Assembly: GCA_003439945.1 (NCBI GenBank)
Contig: QVRM01002439.1
Location: 81,649-145,648, forward strand
Length of the DNA stretch: 64,000 bases
Reading direction: 5' to 3'
Source: Dermanyssus gallinae
Lineage: Eukaryota > Arthropoda > Arachnida > Mesostigmata > Dermanyssidae
Shown here one piece after another: positions 21,929 to 36,034 of the stretch; within the stretch, counting starts at the first letter, position 1; each line of letters starts with the position of its first letter. A model generated the notes under the pieces. The model saw nothing but the letters and a program-made list of their open reading frames with translations, searched no databases and was not told the origin of the DNA. The translations under genes were made by a program, and so were the position numbers.

Positions 21929-22671
21929 CTGCAACGATACAAACGGTGTGTCAACGTTACCATAGCTCCTCGAATGGTGGTATCTAATGGTGGATCAGCA
22001 ATGGTGTATATATATATATATATATGCATATACTAGCCGTAACTTTAATTTTGAATTCACTTTTGAAACAGAGGACCTCTGGCCCAAGAAACAGTATTTT
22101 TTTCTTAAGGCTAACGCCCGTGTACGGTTTTTTTTCATGTCATGGCTAATTTTTAATCCACTCCGGCATTTACCTTGTCTCAATTGGAAACCATGCAAAC
22201 CAATTTAAGAGTGGCCGGTCTAGGTCTCGAACCCAGTGCTCCCGAATGCAAGGCAAAGGCTTTGCCACTAAACCATCTTGCTAGGTTTGTCTACCTAAGT
22301 AGCGTTTAAGGGAGCGGTCTACCCACTCAAATGGGTAGTGAACCGGGCGGAGAAACCTCACGGCTTCAAAACGCCAATGCTCTCCGCTGGTGCTTAAGTC
22401 AGATATTGCGAATTCGACTAAGCCCACACACACGTGCGTTTACCATTGGCCGCCGACACAGCGTGAGATTGCAGCTCAGTTGTTGGCACCGGCGTGTTCC
22501 ATTCGTAACTTAACAGGGCGCTTCGCGTTGCTATCGACATGGGGGTATAACGTTTACGAATGCAAGAAAATGTATCGCGAGCTGCTGTGCGATATTTGAA
22601 TAGCGGTATTTAGCGTAGCTCTTGACGATTGCCTCTTTTAGCACCCCTATGTATCAGTATTCGTATCACGC

Positions 22672-22712
<41 letters not shown>

Positions 22713-23295
22713 CTTAAATTTAACTGAAATCAATAATCGAAGACAGCGGGTCTCGAGAGCGTAATTCAAGCGTTTTCACTCTACTATAATCGGCACGTCG
22801 TTGTCGTAAAATACGCCACAAATACAGCTAAATCCGACAGCGACGCTTACGACCGCTCTCGTGGTAACCAGAAGAACCAGGCACACTAGAAGAATGAATT
22901 ACCTGGCAAGCTGAACGAGCTCGCGGTCCGAATCTCGATTGAAATGAGCATTCCGGAACGGACGAATCTTGAGCCCGTTCTGCGGGTTCATGATGAAGTT
23001 TCTTGACACGTCGTCGAACATGATCGTGTTCTCGGCCGTGTACTGTGGGTACTTGCCCCAGATGACGCCGAGCGGCTTGCACTTGCAGGTGACAACCACG
23101 AACGAGTATGGAGGAATGACGAAAACGACAACAACCATGTTATGACGAAAAGCACATTAGAAACCAGAATCTGATACCAGCATTCAGCATTCGGAATGAC
23201 CTACCCACATCTTAAAATCATCTTCTTTGTTACGAATTCGGATACATACTGTCCATTGTATATATGCACATATAATGATAATAGAAATATATCCG

Positions 23296-23331
<36 letters not shown>

Positions 23332-25373
23332 TCCGTGATATGTGTCCCGCATACATAATGTAATATGTACGTATATAGAAAATATTACGATGATTTATTA
23401 ACCTTTTACAATACGTTTGCACACTCGGCAGTGCTCGCCTCAATATAAAGGACATATTTCTATTCTATACATACAAAGCTTGTTAATACATTTATGTTTC
23501 TCAGGTATATATGCGGACCCTCGGTCAGATCTGGGACCTTGCCGGAGAGATAGAATACATTGTCAGATCTAGGACCCACTCGGCGAGAGTTTCCAGTGCG
23601 CTGAGTATCAACTCTGGTTTGAAGGCTGCGTTGGCGAGACGCAGGCCAAACCGAGCACAAACGCCCGCTAGCCGTAGCCAGTTTTTCGCGTCTGTGAAAC
23701 ATTGTAAATGACAAGCGAAGTCAAGCTGAACGTCCCAGTGCACTCAGCAGCAGACATAGCTCTCAATCTCGCACCCAGACATGGCGTAACACTCAATTGA
23801 ACATGAGGCTCACCGCCGCTCAAGAAGAATGATTATCACTGCGTCTCTTTCTTTGTCGACAAACTTCTGCAGCTATGTACATATACCTCTACACCGCAAT
23901 ACAATACACGAAAATTTGCTTCAACTTAGCGTTAGGTTTAACTTCTATCTGTTAAATGAGACGCACGTTGAAAACAATGCGGTATAACGCACACGCTGCC
24001 CTTAGCTTTCAAACTTCACACGGACACAGAAAACGGACCACTGTACATAGACGAAAAAGAAGAAAATTTTAAACGCAACTAGCAGACACGAATGTAAACG
24101 CAAGCATAAACAACACCAAATGCGAATGATAAACAGTATCAAGTGTAAGTACTTACATCAATAAGCCCTTTGTCGGGTATCCAGACCGAGATCATAGCTG
24201 ATGAATCCAGATGGAAGAGGATCTTGTATGCACTGTGGCCTACACACATTTGAAGAGGAATCCTTATCTAGTTAGCTCTTTCATTAGGCAGGTGAGCACT
24301 CGAACAAGCGAAGTGCCTGCATGTTTGGAATGCAGCATAAATAGGGTGTCCCTCACCTCACGAGTGAATTTTGCACTGTTCAAGCTCGTAGTATTGTATC
24401 TAATCTACCAATTTAAGGTAAAATAAACGTTTGATGATAACTAAATATTTAGCTCATATACATGTATATATATAAATTTGTTTTTAAGAAAACTACTTGC
24501 CTGTAACGCCAAGTTCCTTCATTTTGACGTCAATCCACTTCATCGAGGTCGCGCTCCAGATGACAATGTCATAATCCTCATAAGCGGATGTGAGGAATTC
24601 ATGAAGAAAAGGTCGTTTAAGTTCTGCCGCCGTCTCGGCCGAAGACCGGTGATCTGCGGAGAGCAAATAAGAAATATAATAAACTGCACCTATACTTATA
24701 TTATAATAATAAAGGGGGAAAATGCACTGCAGCTTGGTAAGTTCCCCTGTATATGACACCGAAATAGTGCACGATAAAATGTCTTGGCGATGTCCGTGTC
24801 GATCTGGCCCGTGATTTCCAAGCCGTCGTCGTTTCCTTTCGCAGCCGTGCTCAGGTCGGTGTAAATACAATTCCTCAACAATTGAACTATAAATAACTTC
24901 GATTGATCCGCTCAATTCGAGCCCGTTAACTGGTGCTGTTATGTCTTACGTATTAAATTACGTAAATTAACCGCAAAAAGCAGCGTTCCTTTATCAATTG
25001 TCTAATGTCCACTTCTTCTCCCTTGCTTTTTGCAGCCTATCACACACTATCACGTGTGTCGGAAACACGTGTGTAGCTCATTCAGCCATATGAGGATTTT
25101 AAAGTGGAGATAAATAACAAAAATCCAAAGAAAAAGAAGCTAAAGCAATTGGCTTTTGCTCTACAAGTTAGTACATGTAGAAGATAGCAGACCACTTGTT
25201 ACCAACGAATCTAATACATTCAATAAGTATCTCTCTAGTTGTTCCTTATCTGTTAACCGATCAGCAAAAGCACTAGACAGGATAGCTGCTAGACGACAAG
25301 ATTCAAGGTCTCTGAATGCTAGATGATTGCCACTTGGTGCCAGCAGCAGTAACAACAACAACAACAGCAACAA

Positions 25374-25405
<32 letters not shown>

Positions 25406-28400
25406 AGGGCAATTATGCCGCCGTAGTAACATGTCATTCCCAGTAGCTAGAAGCAATCACGCCCGAGGCGGCAGCGGCGACCGTGGTGATGGCGCCGGCA
25501 TCAGTGAGCGAGCGGGTGCTTGAACGAATACAACGCGATACGGTCGTCGTCGACATGCGTCCCAACACCAGCATAGCTGTACCCATAGAGCAGTAGCGCT
25601 CAACCTCTCTTCTTCCCTTTGGAGGAAAAAACCGCTCCCTCCCGATTTCTCTCCCCTCTCTCTATTTTGTCTCTCCATCTTCGCCCTCTTGTCCTCTCGG
25701 TCTCAATTCGCCTCCCTCCAACAGCTGTGCGCGAAAAGGTTGTTGACCTCTCATGCATGCTTGGTTAGTTAGTGTGATGCGTGCTGCTTCCCATTATAAT
25801 GACCTGCTTGTGATCTATCGGTCTGGGTTGCTCCCATCTGCGCTGGTGGTTAGAAGATTTGTTACCACAGGTGGTAGTGGTAGTACATATAGTATATATA
25901 AAGTACATTAGGCTAGTATAATAGATCGTAGTATAGTAGATAGTAGCGAGTTATGTAAGGGTCTCCTTAGTACGGCCGACCGGTGGGCAATTTCTTCAAT
26001 GCTTGCTATCGGAAAGGGCATCTAGGCACAGTCAGACCCACTTGTTCGGAGTGTTGGCTTGTAGCAGACTGCTGTATGCTGTAATTTCGTCTTTATCCTT
26101 CCTTCATCCATCAGGATCGGCTGAACATTCGCCAGTTGGAGTCTAGAAGTGATGCCGATTTTGTGAGGAAAGTGATATTTTCCCACGAAGCCTACTTCTA
26201 TCTGTATGAAAGCGTGAATAAGCCAACACTGTCGCATTAGAACCCTCGCGTGATTCACGAATAGCCGTTACATGCGCCATGTATGACAGTCTGGTGCTGC
26301 CTCTGATCTAAAGGAATCACTGGACTCTATTTGTTTCATTCCATGGTGAATGACAAACGTTATAGAATTTGGACGGAAAATCGATGCGACTGAACTATCG
26401 TGTCAATAAGATGGAGTTACAAGCCACACACAGCCCGCAAGACAATTGAGCTTCTGAGGACAAAGTATGCCGGACGGCGTAATCTCGCGTAACGAGGACA
26501 TTCACACTGGCCTTCAAGATCTTGCTTGATTTCACGCCGTAAGACTTTTCCTGTGAGAACTCTTGAAAAGTACAGCGTGCGCTACAAAGCCTGCGAACAT
26601 CAGCGAACTAAAGACAAACTTGAAGCGTGCATTCACGTAACTGAGCCAATGAGGTCACACCCTCACCGATACAGTATACATTTGAAGATGGCATTTTAAA
26701 AAAAGGACATTATCTACGTTATAAGTATGACGACAATAGCTCAAGCAGAATGATGGCGGCAGTGCACTTTTTGTCGAAAAAAGTTCCCTCATTGGCTGCG
26801 ACCGTACTTTACTAGAACTAGAAACCACTCGGCAAGAATTTCCAGTACGCCGACTCTGCTGGTCTAAAGCTGCGCTTGCGAGGCGCAGGCCAGACCGAGA
26901 ACGAACGACCGCTAGCCTTCGTCAGCTATTCGTGTCTGTCTAGTGTATTGTAAATAACAAGCAACATTAGAAGAACCTCCCCAAAGACCTCACCGAAAGG
27001 TGAGTTTAGTGAGCAGCAACGACCACTCAGCCGAGAGACACGACGTGTGTAATTGAACACAAAGATCAGTGCCGTTCAAGACCGACGATTATCACCGCGT
27101 CTCTTTCATTGTCTGTAAGCTGTTCTACAAACATGCATACACCTCTACACCGTCATACTCAGACCGTAATCTAAGCGACAAAATGTTTCTCGATTGGTGG
27201 GTTTTAGTCTCCAACAGTTAGATGAACACGCATCTGAACATAATGCGGCGTAACGCGAACGTTGCCCTTAGCCTTCGAGCTTCAAACCACAGACACACCA
27301 AATCACTGGCCACCCACCCAACTGGAAAATAGGATACGCTGTGATGAAAATGATGATCAAATGTACGTAAGAAGTACTTATATCGATAAGCCTTTTGTCG
27401 GGTATCCAGATGTAGTTCACAGCGGCGGGAAGAAACCAAGATGTCTGGATTGGATAGTTCGTGACTCTCTACGACAACCTGCCGGCATGCCCCCCTCAAG
27501 ACCTCATCGACCAACTGAAGCACCTCCGTCAAGATGATTGACCCCTGACGTTTTCTCATCTCTCTCTCTCTCTCCCTTCCCCGTCGTCTATCTCTCTATC
27601 TCGTCTTTCACGTCTCTTCCCGCTCTTTCCTTCATTTTTTTTCTAGCGGGTGCAAGGGTCGTCATCGATGCTGGCCGTTGCCGCATGCAACAGTGTAGCG
27701 CTTAGGAGTTGGCTTGTGATCAAGCCTGGTCTATCTGTTTGTCTCAAGGCAAGTTGTTCTCAAGGAATCTCTGAGCAGTTTTGTCTGCTGCTAGCGCCGC
27801 CACCGCGACGTACGAAAAAAAAGCGAGGTCAAAAGGAATTTCTGAGTTTAAAAACAACAATTACCTCGTTTTATCTCGCTCGCTTGACTCTCTGTCATGG
27901 TTATAATCTCTCTCTCTTTCTCTCTGCAAATAAGAATACCTCTGCCTGAAAGAAGCTACAGGTCAGAGACCTTCGCCATCTCCGTCAGCGGCCAGATGCA
28001 GGGTGTTGCCAATAGCGTGCCTGCTCACTGAGCATACACATGTCTGTCTCTCTAGTTAACTAGACATTACCGAACATTTGTGTAGCTATTGCTTGACGAA
28101 AATAAAATATCATTATGCGTGTTTCAATTGGTTTCCCTTTCAAATTCAGTTATACTTGTAGTAGCAGTACTAGTATTAAGCATGTGCCATAACATAATTA
28201 TTGAATATATAGCAGCGCCAGAAGAATGCTAGCACTGTTTTCCAACATACACACATACTCGTATATATATGTTTGAGCCATGCATAATACATATTGGTTA
28301 TTTCGCAAAAACTTTGCATGTAGAAAGTTCTAAAGCATTATGCTCGTATATATATATATATATATATATATATGTTTGAGCCATGTATAATGCATATTGG

Positions 28401-28448
28401 TTATTTCGCAAAAACTTTGCATGTAGAAAGTTCTAAAGCATTATGCTC

Positions 28449-28495
<47 letters not shown>

Positions 28496-31288
28496 TGAGC
28501 CATGTGTATTATATACATATATATTGTTTATTTTAGAATAACTTTGCATGTATAAGGCCCTAAAGCATCAAACTATATTTTTCAATATAACCTTTAAAGC
28601 CGTTTGACTTTTTTTACATTTACATACAGTTTTCACAGTTTTGTTTGCTCCTTTTGAAGCAGTTGCGCCGACAATGCCAAATCGAGAGGCACTGTGAGAC
28701 GCATTGCGGTAGTGCTTACCCGTTGACTAGTGTTCATATGTCGTCCAACAGGCAGACTTATGACCCTTACTGTATGGACGCTGAAATTACCCGCTTGTAA
28801 ATTTCTTCCCCTCCCATTTTGATTGAAACAATAATAGCAGGCGTAACGAGAGCGCGACGCTTTTCAAACGAGTTAAGGCTTCCAGTCTGCCTTTCTGCTT
28901 TGAGTTTCTTATGTTGGCTAAGTAAGCACCGTGAACCTCCGCTGCTATGATTCGTTGTTGGTGTTGTTGTTGTTTGTACTTTATCATTGTTGTAGTTGTT
29001 ACTGTGAGCATTGTACCAGTTCGCTTTTCTTGTTAATATTGCTCTTGGCTTTGTTGTTGTTGTTGTTGTTGTGGGTGATTTTGTTGTTGTTGTTAACGTT
29101 GTTGTTGTGGGTGATTTTGTTGTTGTTGTTGTTGTTGTTAACGTTGTTGTTGTGCTTCTTAGGTTACTATTGTTTCCCTTCGTATGGGCACTGCTGCTGC
29201 TGTTGCTTCTGTTCCCCTCAGTGTTAGACTAGCTGTTGCTATTATTGTTGTTGTCGTCGTTTAAGTTGTTTTGCTGTACTCTTGCAACTGATGTGGACTG
29301 TTGGAAGTGGCACTGACGGTCGAATTGAAATCTTTCTAGAAAAAATTGCCTTTGCTGCCGCTGTTGTTCTCGCTGTTGTAGCTTTTGTCGTTGTTGTTGT
29401 TTTCACCGTTATTGTTGTTCTTGTTGTTTTTTGCCTCTGTTGTCGTTGTTTCCGCTGTTGTTGTCGTATTTGCCTCTGTTGTCGTTGTTTCCGCTGTTGT
29501 TGTTGTTGTCGTATTTGCCTCTGTTGTCGTTGTTGTTGTTGTTGCTGCCGCTGCTGTTGCTGTTGTCTTCGCCTCGTTTGTTGTTGTTGCGGTTGTTGTT
29601 GTTGTTGTGTTCGCGGTTGTTGCTATTGTTGTCTCTGTTGTCGTTGTTGTTGCTACTTCTTCTGCTGATACTGCCACTGTTGCTTCTACCAGTCACGCTT
29701 TCTACCGATCGTCGCCTACGACTGGCGCAGCTTCTTTGCCAGCCAGCCTCGTTATTTCGTTCGTTCGTCCGTCTGTCTACAATGGGGTAAGCGGGCCTCT
29801 CCGGTGGCCTCCGTCTGTTCTGGCCGCTGCAGCAGCAACAACAGCAACAACAACAACAGCAACAGCGCACAGATGGTCAGCACGAAGACTCTCTCAATCG
29901 TGGTCACTCGTAGACTGCAAGCGAGCGAATGAGTGCGTGAGGAAGCAAGCAGGCCAGCTAGAGAAAAGTAGTCGACGTAGTGGTAAAGGTACCGCTTATA
30001 GCTCTACTAGAGGTGACGGCCCGGCGGCGATCGCGCCAATGTTATGGTCGTAGTAGTAGTAGTAGGCTAGCCATAGACACTGGTTCCCGTCTGACAAACT
30101 GCAACGCCTGCTGACTGTGGCTGTTGTTGTTGTTGTTGTTTTGTTGTTGTTGTTGTTGTGTTGTTGTTGTTGTTGTTGTTGTTGCTGCTGCTGCTGCTGC
30201 TGTTTTTTGTTGTTGATGTTGTTGTTGTTATGTACGTATGTATGTCTGTCTGTCTTTCTTTCTAGCCTGCCTCGTTTGGTGGTCGCTGGTGGGGTTTTCG
30301 TGATGGTGGTCATGGCAGTCGCAGTCGTCGTTCTCGTGCCGGTCGGTTGGTGAAAGTGGCTATGCTGTTTAAGTATGCGCACGATGCGCTCATATCAGCT
30401 GGCAACATCAGCAGCAGCAGCAACAAAAGTAACCAAGTTGTGTGCTGTCGGTGTTGTTGTAGCTGTTTTGTTGTTGTTGTTATTGTTGTTGTTGTTGGTG
30501 TTGTTGTTGTATTTTTATTTTATTTTGTATATGTGCTATTATCGGCTATTATGACTACTATTATTATTATTATTATTTATTAGGCTACAGGCTATGATCT
30601 CTCACATATCTGGTATTACGACGCCGACAACAACGACGACCGTTGCGGTCGGTTCACTGTCACATTGTGCCGATCCGTATCCGAGGATAGACTATAACAT
30701 GCTGTTGTTGTTCAGTGTCTTTGACAAGCTGTAGTAGTGTCTCGTTGTATCGGCGTCAGCCAGTGAAAAACAACTAGTTCCACTGTCCCATATTCCAAGT
30801 GAATGATAGCATCGACTTACCGCCTAACAAAGACAACAACCACAATAGCAACAACAACAACAACAATAGCAACAACAACAGTAGCAACAACAACAATAGC
30901 AACAACAACAGTAGCAATAACAACAATAACGAAAACCACGCTCTACACGCCAGTTGGAGAGCAGCACCGCTGCCCATCGCTGTGGTGGAACCCGGTGTGG
31001 TGGTAAAAACGTTGTAGTAGTAGTAGTAGTAATGGTAACACTGATAGAAATGCCAATCGTGGACGTATAGAACAGCCCCTACTGAACACGTCGTGTCGTA
31101 GCGCTAGAAAGGGCTGCAGTAAGACCAAAAAGTAGACGCATGTTACTATTATTGGATTCACGCGCAAACGAATAGACGATCGCTCGGCGCCGCTCTCTAT
31201 TACCCGTGCGCGATGGCCGCATATTGGCTGGATGTAGGTGGAATCTGTGGTATTGGCATTTCTCTCTATATACTGCATATGTGTATGT

Positions 31289-31338
<50 letters not shown>

Positions 31339-33104
31339 CAAATGGGCCGCATAATGCACGACTATTATTGCATACCAACAATAAGTCACAGCCGACAACA
31401 GAATAATACTATAGTAAAGTTGAAAGGTAGTGTTATTGGTACCTAAGAATGTATTATTGCCTTATTGCATCTATTCCCTCTTGTACCACGTCAGGAACAT
31501 TATGTTTACGTTTTCGCGTAAGATGACTGAGCTACTTTATTGACTAGGCACGTTCTACCTATATATATATATATATATATATATATGCAAAGATAAACTA
31601 AAAAGTATGCCCTCTTACCAAATAGTGTGTAATCAATGTCAAGAACCAGTAGTTTTTTGCCCTCTCTTGGTGAGCTCATCTCCTTGATTTCAATCTTCTC
31701 GATCCTTTTTTTGATTTTATCAAGGAACTCCTGCCGCTGTGGGATGGCAATTTCTATTTCTTCGATATCCAAATCGTTCACAACCTGGAAACGAGACAGC
31801 ACCCTTACAATTTATAAACTAAAGAAAACGGAAAATCAGAATACCTACCCTTTTAAAGCGCCTTACCCTGAATCTCCGAACACCCATTGTTAAACATCTA
31901 AACGTGATCCTAGATAAGCACCTGACAGGAACATCTCATGTACGCAATGTACCAAACTAGGTTTCAAGCGACTTCCAGGGATACAGCTCGCCGGATCCTC
32001 AGCAACATACAAAAACCTATGGTGCTCAAAATGGCAGATCGCCCACAGCAGCGCCCAAGTGCTCTTTAGACAGATTCCCTGGAACTTGAGAGTTAACGAA
32101 CTAGCTTCTAGCTGCACCATAGCCCCCCCTCCCCCCTCCGAGACAGAAGTATAGCTGATCGGCAGAAGAGATCCGTTAATAAGCAAAGCCTGCAATGAGA
32201 AGCAATCAAGCCGGGCCGCCCTGGATTCTAGACGATATCAAAACTTCTTACCTCAAAAATGGTACAGCTCGCTTTCCCACCCATTCGCTCAACAGCTAAC
32301 GAGGCACGGTGGCTGCTTTTAGTAATACGTATGCAGCATTGGCAAAATTGACTCCCCCTTATGCCGTATGTGCCACTCTGGGAGGCTGACGACTTAGAGC
32401 ACTGTTACGAACGCTGTGCCTTTTTAACTCTGAGCGAGAACAAATCAACGTTATCTCAAGAAGACAGTGCTTTGGCCACCCCTGATAAGGCGCTAAGGGT
32501 ACTACTAGATTTGTATGTTTCACACTAGCCTGACTTTAACAACGATGTCACATGTGCATCATGCACTTTGCGAGTCAAACTCTCTAAAAGCGACCGAAAA
32601 CAACAAATCGTTATAAGCGACCGAAAACAACAAACCGTTTACCTCTGGCATTTCTTCGGGTGCTTTGACGGCTTCGGATATGCTCTGCTCAAGACTGCCG
32701 ACCATCATGACTTTTTGCTTCGCTTTAATCTCCATGTCACCAAGGCAATCCGTGTCACCCGCCGGCCGGCCTATAGAAGAGTTATATTAAATACAATGAT
32801 TATTACTACTACAATTCATTCATCAAGTACAAGTCATGCTATTCACTCATGTGCTTGTATATATATATATATATTTCCTGATATAAAGTAGTGACATGTG
32901 TATTTAGGTATACATGTCACGTGCATAAATAATTTATATATTTATAGTAACGCACAGAGTTCTTGGATGTGTATAATAAAATGCATACAACCATGTTAGT
33001 CAAGACCATCAAAATCACATAGCTACTTTTGAGTGACAAAAATAAGCACAACAAAAAACACAGAACTACGTTTGCGCAGTTGCTTTTCGAGGTGACGTTA
33101 AGAT

Positions 33105-33138
<34 letters not shown>

Positions 33139-33176
33139 CATATATATACATATATATACATATATATATAATATAT

Positions 33177-33241
<65 letters not shown>

Positions 33242-35993
33242 AAACGCTTCATACAACACTGCACAATGGAGTGATTTCTACCACTGAATCTTATAGCACA
33301 ATGTCTCTCCCCGGTATACAGGTGTCGATTGTAATAATAATATTGTTCATTAGACCGTTTGTGTGTGTTGTCTACAACAAGGCTGTCACAACCCTCAATG
33401 AGCATAATGAATTGGTTCTACGGCTAATACAATTTTATTTTATTTATAGACAATCATTATCTTTGCTATTTATTTCCTATTTCCATCGCTAGAAACATTT
33501 GAGAGATCCAAACCTGTGCTCTTATTTTCTCGATCCCTTGTTTCATAGAATATTATGTGTGGCGACTATTATTTCCGGTGGTGTTCTCCATCCTGTTTGC
33601 TAATTCTGACTAAACGTGGCCAAAACGGTACTTCTGGGGACCATGGTTTTCACAGTCACTACTTGTATGAAATAGCACCTATGCGTTAAATTTGTGTAAT
33701 TGCATTCTTTTTCTGAATACACGTCTTCTGTCCCTCAAAGTAGTTCCGTAAAACTGTAGTTTACATATGACGGAGCTACTGAGCAATTAATAGTAGTACC
33801 AGAAAAAGAAGCGAAATGTTTGGCGTTAATTTAACACGAAACGCATATGGTACTTGTGTAGCAATTCATAGCACAGAGAGCCTGTAGAGGAGCGGACAAT
33901 AGCGAAGGTGCCCACCCAGAAGTCGGGGTGCATCACATTCATGTATATGACTACTACGTAGCACTCTGCTCTACAGATATAGAAACGACGTCGCGATACA
34001 GCAAGGGAAATATAAACCATACTTGTACTACTGCTGTTATATTAAAGCTCGATTAAAGTGAATTGCGCGCCTATTCAACAAAATATTGGATGAACGAGAA
34101 CTATCGGTTCAGATTGGACAGACCGGGGACTGGCTGTCTATGAACAGAGAGACAAATTCCGTCAAGAGCAATCGAGCGACGTATCGTCCAGTAAAAGACC
34201 AGCACAGGCGCATGTGCCGCATCTCCTATTCTCAACACTCCTGTGCCATTGAGTTAGCGAATGTATGGCGAGCAATAAAATGATGAACAATATATAATCG
34301 AGTTTTAGACAGAAACGGCGAAAGAATCATAAGGTATCTAGAGCACAGGACCGGAACAGCATGAGCAGTTATCGATTGTTCGGCTGCCTATTGTTGAGTG
34401 TCTAAAGCTGAACTGAGAAAATATACAAACAAAAGTAGCCCTCTACCAGGAATGTGCGCTTAGTTGGATTTTATTTAGAAAACCAGGTTGCTTTAAAGCG
34501 GAGCCCGCTTTCGAGAGTGCTTCCAAGGGAACTTCTGAAAAGATAGGGAGACGGAAGAGCTTCCAATCCCTGCTTTAATGTTTTGCGCTCTTCTCTGGAT
34601 TAAATAAGCTGCAGAAACAAATTGATTTAGCGTTTAACTCAACAAAGAATTCCAAAAATGAAGGTTCGAGAACACCGGTTCCCATCAAGGAACAGGAACA
34701 ATCATCATCAAACGAGAGGCATAAAATTCTTGCGGTCGAGTTATCAGATTTAAATAATTATCTAGAAATGCACGAGTCTGCACAGGCAATAAAGGAAAAG
34801 AGAGAAAGACGCTGACGCGTTCGTGCATCAGGTATATACGCAAAGCCCTTGGGGTTTTGAAAAATTTATATTTTATGAGGCTTTCTGGAGAGCGGGGTTA
34901 CTTCACTTATATTCCCCTGTAAATTTTTCACTACAACAGCTACAATTGCAATACGCTCGCACAAAGCTATTATTATAACACATTGATTCAGTAACCTTGA
35001 TTAAGTTAATACAAGACATATTACTGTGATAGCCAGTTTAGGCACTTAGATAGGTATTCCCTACTATAGTAATTGGAGAAAAGCGAAGCAGTACACAATT
35101 GGTTTAATCGTAGATTACGTTATAAATCACCACAGCTAACATAAACGTTTTTGGATATTTACTCTTCTAGAGGTACCACCTACCCGAGCAGCCAATAACG
35201 TGATTTTGATGTTTTATATGCATTGAAACCAATTAAGGCGATTAACCCGACAACGAATTATCTAAAACTTAAAGTTGAATTTTTTATGACTTTCAATTAC
35301 GATAGCCCTCACGTCAGGATAATTGTGTAAGCCAACAACTACTATTACTAATAGCGACTGAAGGTGAGCATTATGAAAAGCACAGAGACTGCCTTTAAAT
35401 ATATACATACATTACAAGACACTCTGTAGCTATACATGATGTGACCATGAAGTCTATGAAAAACAAACTCTATTACGCAAAACGCAACACCCATGTGCTG
35501 CAGTGTTGCCCACCCAATTATTTCTTGACTAAGTGTATCTGTTTTTCTTGGACACCTTATTTACCAAAGTATCGTTTTACTACGTTTAGTCAGTCTTGTC
35601 AATATTGCTGTTAATCTTTTTTTTGAAGGAGGGTGAATGCATTTGCAACCCAACCAAACATTCGGGACGTGTGAAAAAATCGGGCCGACGAGATCTTGTC
35701 TTTGGCCAGAAGAGCTTGAGACGACAAACCCACGTCACTATAACGTGTGAACCGTGATATCGTCATAATTAACAACAGTTTTACGTTACACCTTATCGCG
35801 ACACGTTTCGCAGGGGTGATTTTGCACGCGACCCGCTTCATTTCTTCAAGCGTTCTCTGAACGCTAGGAACAGGGCGCATCTCGACCCATCACCGACATA
35901 CAGGCGCGTCGGCCATGTAACTGTCCTTGGAGTCACAATATCAGTAGGATTATTCTATAATAATCCTGTTACTATTACCACCACTCGCCACTG

Positions 35994-36034
<41 letters not shown>

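Noticed and set aside
22223..22275. Possible tRNA gene
   Set aside because: Only A and B boxes and a tRNA-like head are present; no acceptor stem or 3' half follows, and a diverged copy exists at 19.6 kb, so it is a SINE head.
28931..30382. Open frames of up to 222 aa made of Val/Leu/Cys/Asn/Thr runs
   Set aside because: Each is a different reading of the same GTT/CAA triplet repeat; there are no unique domains and no consistent start.
33029..33405. Tyr/Ile-rich frames over (AT)n tracts
   Set aside because: (AT)n translates as YIYIYI in two frames on both strands; the same artefact occurs at more than ten sites in the window.
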